NCBI RefSeq assembly: GCF_013409045.1
Contig: NZ_JACCBT010000001.1
Coordinates: 1,736,001-1,800,000 of the forward strand
Reading direction: 5' to 3'
DNA: 64,000 bases
Source of the DNA: Actinomadura citrea
GTDB taxonomy: Bacteria > Actinomycetota > Actinomycetes > Streptosporangiales > Streptosporangiaceae
The first letter of the stretch is position 1, and every line of letters begins with the position of its first letter. A program made the translations under genes and the position numbers. Below are positions 18,601 to 27,336 of the stretch, one piece after another. The notes beneath the pieces are model-generated. The model was not told where the DNA came from and made no database searches. It worked only from the letters and a program-made list of their open reading frames with translations.

Positions 18601-18836
18601 ACCCGGGCGCCCAAGCCCGAACGCGCCGACCCTGGCCACCGCCGAAACCAAGCAACAACCTGAAGGACCGCGATCGCGTCCGGAGGCAGGTTCGAGCGAA
18701 GCGTGAATCTGATCGAGATCGGCCGAGCACCCAAGCCGTTCACGACCGACCTCAGCCGCCACAGCAACCCCGCAACAACCCCAAGGGCCGCGATCGCGTC
18801 CGAAGGCAGGTTCAAGCGAAGCGAGAACCTGATCGC
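18601..18836. repeat. Two 120-bp direct repeats in a non-coding stretch
   Basis: The 364-bp gap between the Nudix gene and the NlpC/P60 gene contains two diverged tandem copies with a period of exactly 120 bp (18601-18720 and 18721-18836). The best conserved part reads CCGCGATCGCGTCCG then AGGCAGGTTC and AAGCGAAGCG (18667-18701 and 18787-18821). Short open frames cross it on both strands but look like by-products of the repeat. No gene or promoter was found here. Confidence 0.75.
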
Positions 18837-18929
18837 GCAGCGAGCCGCAAGGCGAGACGAAGCGATGCCAGCGATCGCCCGCGTTTATCGACGATGGAGG
18901 GCCGCCAGGCCCGAAGGAGGAGAAAAACG

Positions 18930-19946
18930 CTAAGAAATACGGTTCGCGCCTGCGAAGTCCGAGCGGTCGGAGAGTTTGGAGATTTTGACCACATCGCCGG
19001 TCTGGGGGGCGTGGAGGTACTTGCCGTCGCCCAGGTAGATGCCCATGTGGTGCAGGTTGCCGCCGAAGTACACGAGGTCGCCGGAGCGGAGCGCGCCGCG
19101 CGAGACCTTGGTTCCCATGGCGAACAGGTCGCCGGTGTAGTGCGGGAGGCCGGGCTTGCCGACCTGGCCGTAGGCCCAGACGACGAGGCCGGAGCAGTCG
19201 AAGCTGCTCGGTCCGGCGGCGGCCCACACGTACGGGGAGCCGAGCTTGGTGAGCGCCTTGCGGGCCATCTTCGCGGGCAGGCCGGAGCCCTTGACGGTGG
19301 CGCTGAGGCCGGTGCGCGGGTCGCTCGCGTGGGTGGTGGTCAGCTTGTCGAGGCGCTTCATCACCTCGGAGACCTTGGTCCTGGCCGCCTCGCGCGCCTT
19401 CTTGGCGTCGTCCCAGGCCTTCTTGACCTGGGCGGTCTTCGCCTTCGCGGTGCGCTCCGCGGCGTCGGCCTGGTCGATCTGCTTCTTCAGGGCGAGGACG
19501 GCTGTGGCCTGGCTCTGCGCGAGGTAGGCGCGGTCGGACAGCCCCTCGGGGGAGGCGCCGGAGCCGAAGAGGACGTCGGGGCTGCCGGCCATGTAGTTCG
19601 CGGCGGCCAGGGCGCCGAGCCGCCGGCGGGCGGGCTCGGCGAGGGCGCGCAGCCGCTCGGCCTCCTTGGTGGCGTCCTGCTCGGCCTTGCGGGCCTTGTT
19701 GAACTCCACACGGGCCTTGTTGAACTTCTCCGTGAGGATCTCGGCCTCTTCGTTCAGCGCGTCGAGGCTCTTGCGCAGGCCCTTCTCGGTCGTCGGCGTG
19801 GGGCTCGGAGCCGACGGCGCGGAGGCGGGCCGGAACGGCTGCGCGGCGTGGGCGAGGTTCGGCGCGGTGGCGCCGAGGCCGATCAGGAGCAGGGTGGCGG
19901 TGGCGGTGGGCAGAACGCGACGCCGCCGGTGGGAATCCGGAGCCAA
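18930..19946 (-). CDS. Secreted NlpC/P60 cell-wall hydrolase with coiled coil, under c-di-AMP riboswitch
   Basis: 338 aa, RpfA/Rip-neighbourhood type. It has a signal peptide ([21 protein letters not shown], about 15-34), a long alpha-helical coiled coil (about 50-215) and a C-terminal NlpC/P60 domain with Cys in [12 protein letters not shown] and His in [10 protein letters not shown]. It would cleave peptide cross-links in peptidoglycan. The start is TTG at 19946: no ATG or GTG fits, and GGAGAGGAG lies 9 bases before it. A c-di-AMP riboswitch occupies the leader, as is common for actinobacterial wall hydrolases. The gene is monocistronic as far as can be seen. Confidence 0.92.
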   Translation of the reverse strand: MAPDSHRRRRVLPTATATLLLIGLGATAPNLAHAAQPFRPASAPSAPSPTPTTEKGLRKSLDALNEEAEILTEKFNKARVEFNKARKAEQDATKEAERLRALAEPARRRLGALAAANYMAGSPDVLFGSGASPEGLSDRAYLAQSQATAVLALKKQIDQADAAERTAKAKTAQVKKAWDDAKKAREAARTKVSEVMKRLDKLTTTHASDPRTGLSATVKGSGLPAKMARKALTKLGSPYVWAAAGPSSFDCSGLVVWAYGQVGKPGLPHYTGDLFAMGTKVSRGALRSGDLVYFGGNLHHMGIYLGDGKYLHAPQTGDVVKISKLSDRSDFAGANRIS

Positions 19947-19959
19947 GCCGGTGTTCTCC

Positions 19960-20085
19960 TCTCCTCGTACGCCTACCGGGTTAGCTGACGGGTTCGGGCC
20001 GGAGTCGCCCTACGACGAGCGTCGATTCACCCCGAGGGTGGTGGGTCCCCGGTTCTCCCGCGGGAGATTCGGCGTTCCGGCCGCA
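19960..20085 (-). ncRNA. c-di-AMP (ydaO-yuaA) riboswitch
   Basis: Read on the minus strand, the leader contains the hallmark pieces of the ydaO class in order: CGCCGAATCTCCCGC, GGGGACCCA, GGGGTGAATCGACG, GTAGGGCGACTC, then CCGAACCCGTCAGCTAACC and GGTAGGCGTACGAGG. The element ends just before the ribosome site of the NlpC/P60 gene. In Streptomyces this class lowers expression of wall hydrolases when c-di-AMP is high. Element edges are approximate. Confidence 0.9.
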
Positions 20086-20124
20086 GTCCCGGGGGGTGGG
20101 ACTCCGGACGACCGGATCTCGGGC

Positions 20125-20154
20125 AGATTACAAAGGATGCGCAAAGTTGGCCAA
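20125..20154 (-). promoter_or_regulatory. Promoter of the riboswitch-NlpC/P60 transcript
   Basis: On the minus strand TTGGCC (20149-20154) and TAATCT (20125-20130) are separated by 18 bases, about 40 bases before the first conserved riboswitch segment. Confidence 0.6.
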
Positions 20155-20213
20155 TCGAGGCCCGTGCGACCGGTGGGACGAACGGCTCGGAGTGGGTGGT
20201 ACGCACGGCCAAG

Positions 20214-20274
20214 TAGAATGGGTACTGCCGCGTGTCTGCGGCGACTCCCGAACTCTCACGCAAGGCGAACCCGC
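20214..20274 (+). promoter_or_regulatory. typA promoter -10 region and leader
   Basis: TAGAAT at 20214-20219 is a good -10 box about 55 bases before the typA ATG; the -35 region is poor. The 328-bp gap between the two divergent genes is otherwise filled by the riboswitch and its promoter. Confidence 0.45.
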
Positions 20275-22128
<1,854 letters not shown>

Positions 22129-22140
22129 GCGCCGAAGCCC

Positions 22141-22185
22141 AAAGGGGCGGCCCCGCGGTTCTCGGAACCGCGGGGCCGCCCCTTT
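22141..22185. terminator. Bidirectional terminator between typA and the FHA gene
   Basis: Perfect 21-bp arms (22141-22161 and 22165-22185) with a TCG loop; AAAGG/CCTTT ends give U-rich 3' tails in both directions. It separates convergent genes. Confidence 0.9.
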
Positions 22186-22197
22186 GACGCGTGCTGC

Positions 22198-23529
22198 TCA
22201 GCTCAGCTGGACGGTGCCCGTGACATCGGCGGCCAGGCGGAGCTGGTCGCCGTCGCGGAGCGGGGCGTCCACGCCGCGGGGGAGACGCTCGCCGTTGACG
22301 AACGTCCCGTTGGTCGAGCCCTCGTCGCGCACCCACGCCGTCCCGGACGGGTCGAGCCACACCGTCGAGTGGCGCCGCGAGACGTTGTCGTACTGCGTGA
22401 ACGTGGTCGCCACCGGCGACTGGCCGGCGTCCCGGCCGAGCACCAGGTGCTGGCCGACCGAGACCTTGAGCTCTCCCGTGGGGAACTGGACGCGCAGGAC
22501 GGGCGTGCCCTTCTGCGGCAGCGGGCGCAGGCACGAGTCGCACTGTGCGGCGCCCGGGTTGGACAGCACCGCCTCGCAGTACGGGCACATGAACGCCGTG
22601 CTGTCGGGCGCGGGCGACCGCTGCTGGCCCTGGTTGTGCTCGTGCGGCAGCAGCGTCGCCTCGCGGCCGTGCAGCGGCTGCCCCCCGTGCTGGGGCTGGC
22701 CCCCGTGCTGGGGCTGGCCCCCGTGCTGGGGCTGGCCCCCGTGCTGGGGCTGGCCCCCATGCTGCGGCTGACCGTACTGGGGCTGCCCATGCTGCGGCTG
22801 CCCGTACTGGTGGTCGGCCGGTCCGGGCTGCGGGGCACCGTACTGGTCCTGCGGGGCGCCGTACTGCTGCTGCGGCTGCTGGTACTGGTCCTGCGGCTGC
22901 TGCTGGTAGGGGTCGGGCGCCTGCTGCTGCTGCGGTGCGCCCCACTGGTCCTGGGGCGGCTGCTGCTGCGGCGCGCCCCACGGGTCCGCGGGCGGCTGCT
23001 GCTGCGGCTGGCCGTACTGCTGCTGGCCCTGCTGCGGCTGCTGCCCGTACGGGGACTGCCCGTGCTGACCCTGCCCGTGCTGACCTTGCCCGTGCTGGTC
23101 ATGGGACTGCTGCGGAGGCATGGGCGGACCCCACGCGTCCGGCTGCTGCTGCTGTTGCTGCGGCGGGCCCCACTGGTCCTGGGGCGGCTGCTGCTGCGGC
23201 GCGCCCCACGGGTCCGCGGGCGGCTGCTGCTGCGGCTGGCCGTACTGCTGCTGCCCGTGCTGGGGCTGACCGTACTGCTGCCCCTGCTGAGGCTGGCCCT
23301 GCTGGGGCTGCCCGTGCTGCGGCTGGCCGTACTGGTCCTGCGGGGCGCCGTACTGCTGGCCCCCCTGCTGCGGCCCCGGCGGCGGGGGTATCCGCTGCGG
23401 TTCGTACCCGCCCGGGCCCTGCTGGTGAGCGCCGCCACCGGCGCGTGCCAGATTGGCCCCGCAGCTCATGCAGAGCAGATCACCCGGCTGGAACGGTTCG
23501 TCACAGACCGGACAGTTCAAGGTCGCCAT
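22198..23529 (-). CDS. FHA-domain protein with two zinc-ribbon motifs and a Gln/Pro-rich linker
   Basis: 443 aa. The N-terminus has a double-Cys ribbon (CPVCDEPFQPGDLLCMSCG). A low-complexity Gln/Pro/Gly linker spans about 30-290, with QYGQPQ and GQPQHG repeats. A second ribbon (CPYCEAVLSNPGAAQCDSC) precedes a C-terminal FHA domain with LVLGRDAG, NVSRRHSTV and DEGSTNGTFVNG, the residues that bind phosphothreonine. It is the last gene of a six-gene operon containing a Ser/Thr kinase, the likely source of its ligand. Its start overlaps the radical SAM gene by 13 bp. It may recruit phosphorylated partners; the partner is unknown. Confidence 0.9.
   Translation of the reverse strand: MATLNCPVCDEPFQPGDLLCMSCGANLARAGGGAHQQGPGGYEPQRIPPPPGPQQGGQQYGAPQDQYGQPQHGQPQQGQPQQGQQYGQPQHGQQQYGQPQQQPPADPWGAPQQQPPQDQWGPPQQQQQQPDAWGPPMPPQQSHDQHGQGQHGQGQHGQSPYGQQPQQGQQQYGQPQQQPPADPWGAPQQQPPQDQWGAPQQQQAPDPYQQQPQDQYQQPQQQYGAPQDQYGAPQPGPADHQYGQPQHGQPQYGQPQHGGQPQHGGQPQHGGQPQHGGQPQHGGQPLHGREATLLPHEHNQGQQRSPAPDSTAFMCPYCEAVLSNPGAAQCDSCLRPLPQKGTPVLRVQFPTGELKVSVGQHLVLGRDAGQSPVATTFTQYDNVSRRHSTVWLDPSGTAWVRDEGSTNGTFVNGERLPRGVDAPLRDGDQLRLAADVTGTVQLS
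22680..23253. repeat. Internal DNA repeats in the FHA-protein linker
   Basis: Two repeat types lie inside the gene: about four tandem 18-bp units encoding GQPQHG at 22680-22760, and an apparently identical 86-bp direct repeat at 22940-23025 and 23168-23253. Both keep the frame. They are likely sites of length variation. Confidence 0.85.
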
Positions 23530-24266
23530 GACACATCCCCCGAGCGCACCCCGGCGCGGTCGAGCCTCGACGTGAGGCGCTCCATGTCACCTCTTCGCGG
23601 GATCCCTATGTAGTACACCCGCTTTCCCTCCGGCCCTTCGTCCACGGACACCTGTACTCGGGGCCCTCTTCCTTCAGTGTCGCCGACGCCGGCCACTGCC
23701 CCGTACCGCTCGCGTCCCAGGGGGGACACCGGCACGACACGCTGGTTGGCCGACCCCCTCCAGAGTAGGGAGCCGTCCCCGGGGTGTCGCCCCCCAGGGT
23801 TGAGCCGGTCGACGTACGGCCCCGTGACCACGGCGTCACACATGTCCACGATCTCGCGCGTCACAGCGGCGCGCGAGAGCCGAGAGTAGACATATCCGCT
23901 GTAAACCAATATGTCCAACGCAATCGTCTCACGGTCGCGGGTCTCCCGCCACGCGCGGATCCCCCGCACCAGGGCCGCCAGCGCGGCCGGCTGCTGGAAG
24001 GGTTCGCCGCCCGAGATGGTCACCCCGTCGACCGGTTCGGGAAGGGACGCGAGCCATCCTAGGACCGCTTCGACGGGGATCGCCCTTCCCTGGTCGGCGT
24101 CCCACGTGTCTCGGGAGAGGCAGCCGTGGCAGTGCAACGTGCAACCCTGCGTCCAGATGCCCGCCCGCGTCCCGGGGCCGAGTGTGGTCACCGGATAGTG
24201 CGCCTTGGCGAGCAGGAGCGTCTCACCGGCGCCGTCTCCGGCCGCGGGGGGACGGCCCGTGCTCAC
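23517..24266 (-). CDS. Radical SAM protein, NrdG/activase-like
   Basis: 249 aa. The CX3CX2C cluster motif is C42-T-L-H-C46-H-G-C49 in a GIWTQGCTLHCHGC context, as in NrdG-type activases and small radical SAM enzymes. TISGGEPFQQ (GGE motif) and VTGPYVDRLN follow. Unlike NrdG, there is no neighbouring class III ribonucleotide reductase; the neighbours are a ClpB-like ATPase and an FHA protein, so the substrate is more likely a protein or small molecule of this operon. The GTG start overlaps the AAA gene stop (GTGA), so the two are translationally coupled. Confidence 0.85.
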   Translation of the reverse strand: MSTGRPPAAGDGAGETLLLAKAHYPVTTLGPGTRAGIWTQGCTLHCHGCLSRDTWDADQGRAIPVEAVLGWLASLPEPVDGVTISGGEPFQQPAALAALVRGIRAWRETRDRETIALDILVYSGYVYSRLSRAAVTREIVDMCDAVVTGPYVDRLNPGGRHPGDGSLLWRGSANQRVVPVSPLGRERYGAVAGVGDTEGRGPRVQVSVDEGPEGKRVYYIGIPRRGDMERLTSRLDRAGVRSGDVSWRP

Positions 24267-26173
24267 TGGAGGTCCAGGTGCACGATGCTGCCCTCGCGCC
24301 GGATCCCCGTCACGGTCACCTTCTCGTCCGGGACGAGCTCCCGGTCGAACAGCGCACGCGCCAGCGGGTTGACGAAGTGCGACTCCAGCGCCATGCCGAT
24401 GCCGCGCCCGCCCTTGGCGAGCTCCTCCGTGCACCACTCGCGGAGCGTCTGCAGCGCGTCCCCCTTCACGGCGAGGACGAGCCGGTGCTCCTCGGTGACC
24501 CGCCGGCAGATGTTCGCGAACTGCAGGTCGAAGATCTTGTGCGCGGCCTCGCCGGAGATGAAGTCGAACACGACGATGTTGTCGCCGAACCGGTTGAGCA
24601 GCTCCGGCCGGTTCAGCACCGCCGTGAAGTGGTCGGCGACGGCGCCCTTGATGCGCTGCTCGACCTGTTGGTAGGACATCCCGGGTGTGATGTTCTGCAC
24701 ACGGTCCGGCGCCCCGTACGCGGACCCGTCACCGGCCGTGAGGTCCCGCCCCGGCACGAACATCCCGAGGTTGGAGGTGAAGATGAGGATCGACTCGGAG
24801 AAGTGCACGGTGTTGCCGCGCCCGTCGGTGAGCCGGCCGTCCTCCAGGATCTGCAGGAACTTGTCCAGGATCCGCGGGTGCGCCTTCTCGATCTCGTCGA
24901 AGAGGATCACCCGGAACGGGTCCTCGCGGACGGCGTTGGTGAGCTCGCCGCCGGCCTCGTGCCCCACGTACCCGGGCGGCGACCCGATCAGCCGGTCGCC
25001 GGAGCCCTCCCCGGAGAACTCGCTCATGTCGAAGCGCAGGTAGGCCGACTCGTCGCCGAAGACCAGCTCGGTGATCGCCTTGGCCAGCTCCGTCTTGCCG
25101 GTGCCGGTCGGACCCGCGAAGAACAGCACCCCGCGCGGGCGGCTGCCGGACCTGGTCGCCTGCGCGCCCGACAGCCCGAGCACCGCCCGCTTGAGGATGT
25201 CCAGGGTCTTCGTGACCGCCTGTGGCTGCCCGATCACCCGCTCGGGGACGCGCTTCTCACCCTCCAGCACCCGGCGCCGCAGGTGCCCGCGGCTCCACGG
25301 GTTGTCGAGCACGCCCAGCTTGTAGGTGCGGACCGCGTCCGGCAGGTCGGCGAGGTCGACGTTGCGCTCCTTCGCCAGCCGGGTCACCTCGATCATCGAC
25401 TGGAGGGTCAGCCCGTCGGCCTGCTCGGCGAACGCGTCGCACGCCGCGGCCGCCACCTCGTCCGACCCGACGTCGCTCACCCCGAACGCGCGGGCCAGCA
25501 GCCGCGCGGTCTCCTGCCGGTCGCCGAGATGCGGGCGCGGGATCGTGATCTCGCGGATGTTCTCGTTGTCGGCCGTCAGCCACGGCGGCAGGTCGCCCGG
25601 CCGCTCCACCAGCCAGATGACCGGGTTGTAGAGCGGCTTCGGCCGCGCCCCCGTCACCCGGACGGGACGCGCGCTGCGCGACAGCTTCGCGCAGAACCGG
25701 AAGAAGTCGCGCTCGGCCGGCTCCAGGTCCGTCGGGGTCCGGGCGATGCGCGACGCCGAGTCGATCAGGAACGCGGCGCGGACGTTCTCCTGCGGCCGGG
25801 CGATCGCGGCCAGATGCCGCGTCAGCCCCTCCAGCGACGGCTTCTCGTCCGCCTTGATCTTGCCGAGCAGCGACTCCGCCGCCGACGCCGCCTCGCCCCC
25901 GGACGCCTCGCCCGGGTCGGGAACGATCTGCAGCCCGTCCACCGGGTCGTAGACGGCCATGAAGGACGCGCCGCTGGAGTGCAGCGTCTCCCACAGCAGG
26001 GCCCGCAACGGGAGCAGCCGAGCCGGGCCGCCGTCCGACGGGGCGAGGAAACTGTCGTGCAGGTTCCCCGACAGGACGTACTGGGAGTGCACCGAGAGGG
26101 TCGCGTCGAGCTCCCGGATGAACGGCGGCCAACCCTGCAACCGCCCCCCGAGGGTCGGCGAATCAATGCTCAT
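24263..26173 (-). CDS. ClpB/ClpA-like AAA+ ATPase with a degenerate first module
   Basis: 636 aa. The C-terminal half is a full Clp-type AAA module: IGQPQAVTKTLDILKRA, Walker A GPTGTGKT with K360, pore-like YLRFDMSEF and GSPPGYVGH, Walker B ILFDEIEKAH with D426-E427, sensor IFTSNLG, and LNRPELLNRFGDNIVVFDF leading into the D2-small domain. The N-terminal half (about 1-300) has AAA-like secondary structure (YVLSGNLHD, AAFLIDSASRI, WLVERPGDLPPW) but no P-loop, so it is probably a dead first ring or adaptor. It could remodel a protein complex. It is coupled to the radical SAM gene. Confidence 0.85.
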   Translation of the reverse strand: MSIDSPTLGGRLQGWPPFIRELDATLSVHSQYVLSGNLHDSFLAPSDGGPARLLPLRALLWETLHSSGASFMAVYDPVDGLQIVPDPGEASGGEAASAAESLLGKIKADEKPSLEGLTRHLAAIARPQENVRAAFLIDSASRIARTPTDLEPAERDFFRFCAKLSRSARPVRVTGARPKPLYNPVIWLVERPGDLPPWLTADNENIREITIPRPHLGDRQETARLLARAFGVSDVGSDEVAAAACDAFAEQADGLTLQSMIEVTRLAKERNVDLADLPDAVRTYKLGVLDNPWSRGHLRRRVLEGEKRVPERVIGQPQAVTKTLDILKRAVLGLSGAQATRSGSRPRGVLFFAGPTGTGKTELAKAITELVFGDESAYLRFDMSEFSGEGSGDRLIGSPPGYVGHEAGGELTNAVREDPFRVILFDEIEKAHPRILDKFLQILEDGRLTDGRGNTVHFSESILIFTSNLGMFVPGRDLTAGDGSAYGAPDRVQNITPGMSYQQVEQRIKGAVADHFTAVLNRPELLNRFGDNIVVFDFISGEAAHKIFDLQFANICRRVTEEHRLVLAVKGDALQTLREWCTEELAKGGRGIGMALESHFVNPLARALFDRELVPDEKVTVTGIRREGSIVHLDLQ

Positions 26174-26211
26174 CTAGTCACTCCACTCCGTCCGCGCGCC
26201 CCCTGCACACC

Positions 26212-27336
26212 TCACTTGTGACGCTCGCGGGAGCGTTCGCGTTGGGCGGCACGGCCCCTAGTCTGCCGTGCCTCCGCCGAAACGGGCAGCTCACGCACCC
26301 CGGGCTCCAGCCGCCACGCCACGTCCGAGCGGATCCCCGCCCCCGCCAGGCGCTCCCGTGCCGCCTCGAACGCCTCGCACCACTCCTGTTCCCGCTCGAT
26401 GTCCACCCGGCGGTCGTCCTCGCTCTCCGCGGGCCGCTCGCGCACCATCGAGGCGCGCACGTGCGCGGCGTCGTCCACGCGCATCCGGACGCTGTGGTCG
26501 GGCCAGGCGCCCTTGGTCAGCGTCACGGTGCCGTCCTCGGCCGTCAGCGTCTCGAACCCGGCCTGGACCTCGTACCCCATGTCCTCGAACGCGGCCGTGA
26601 CCGAGTCGAGGACGTACCGGCGCTCGGCCTCGGCCTGCTCGGCGGCGTCGCGCTCGGCCGCCCGCCGCCGTTCCTCGTCCCGCCGCTCCCGGGTGCGGCG
26701 GTTGGCCTCCTGGATCCGCAGCCGCACCTCCTGCAGGACGCCCTCCGCGTCGGCCGGCGTCGCGACGCCGGCCAGCAGCCCCGCCGCCTCCGCGACCGCC
26801 CGCCGCTCCGCCTCCCCGGCGTCGGGCAGCAGCCGCGTCATGATCCGCTCAAGGTGCTCGCGCAGGTCGCCGGCCCGCGGCGGCGGCGCGGCGTCTCCGG
26901 CGGCGGACTCCAGGCCCTCGGCGGGGACGTCGAAGATCTGCGTGCCGACCTGGGCGGCGAGGTGCTCGGAGAGGCGCCGTTCGGCCTCGTCCAGGACGGG
27001 GTCGGTCGCGGCGCACCAGGCGGTCAGCTCCGCGGCGGACCGTTCGGCCGGGTCGAGCCGGCCGGGCAGCGGCACGTCCGCCCCGATCTTCGCGCGGGTC
27101 TCGGCGAGCGCGGCGATGCGCGCGTTGCGCTCCACCGTCTCGCGCAGCGCCCTCTCGTGCGTCCGGACCTCGGCGAGCGCCGCCGCCCGCGCCTCCGCGC
27201 GCCCGGCGGCGAGCGCCGCCAGCGCTTCCGCGCCCCGTCCGGCCAGGCCCGCGCCGTGCCCGAGCAGGCGGTTCATGCCGAGGCTGAGCACCACCGCCGC
27301 GTCCAGCGCGATGTCCGCGTCGATCCCGCTGCTCAT
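26212..27336 (-). CDS. Coiled-coil protein of unknown function in the kinase operon
   Basis: 374 aa, not recognised. The N-terminus (about 1-120) is Ala/Arg/Glu-rich helix (RAEARAAALAEVRTHERALRETVERN). A middle region continues as charged helix (RRTRERRDEERRRAAERDAAEQAE). The C-terminal part (about 255-350) looks globular, with YEVQAGFETLTAEDGTVTLTKG and VRMRVDD. No membrane segment or catalytic motif is seen. ATG at 27336 overlaps the kinase stop (ATGA). It may be a scaffold or substrate for the kinase or the AAA protein; that is inference from linkage only. Confidence 0.75.
   Translation of the reverse strand: MSSGIDADIALDAAVVLSLGMNRLLGHGAGLAGRGAEALAALAAGRAEARAAALAEVRTHERALRETVERNARIAALAETRAKIGADVPLPGRLDPAERSAAELTAWCAATDPVLDEAERRLSEHLAAQVGTQIFDVPAEGLESAAGDAAPPPRAGDLREHLERIMTRLLPDAGEAERRAVAEAAGLLAGVATPADAEGVLQEVRLRIQEANRRTRERRDEERRRAAERDAAEQAEAERRYVLDSVTAAFEDMGYEVQAGFETLTAEDGTVTLTKGAWPDHSVRMRVDDAAHVRASMVRERPAESEDDRRVDIEREQEWCEAFEAARERLAGAGIRSDVAWRLEPGVRELPVSAEARQTRGRAAQRERSRERHK

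Noticed and set aside
18558..18815. Small minus-strand frame of 85 codons within the 120-bp repeats
   Set aside because: Its sequence simply reflects the two repeat copies; no start signal.
22680..22760. Possible CRISPR-like array
   Set aside because: Units are 18 bp, contiguous without spacers, and encode GQPQHG in frame inside the FHA protein.
23517..24266. NrdG activase of anaerobic ribonucleotide reductase
   Set aside because: No nrdD is adjacent, and the gene is coupled to a ClpB-like ATPase; only the activase-like radical SAM fold is claimed.
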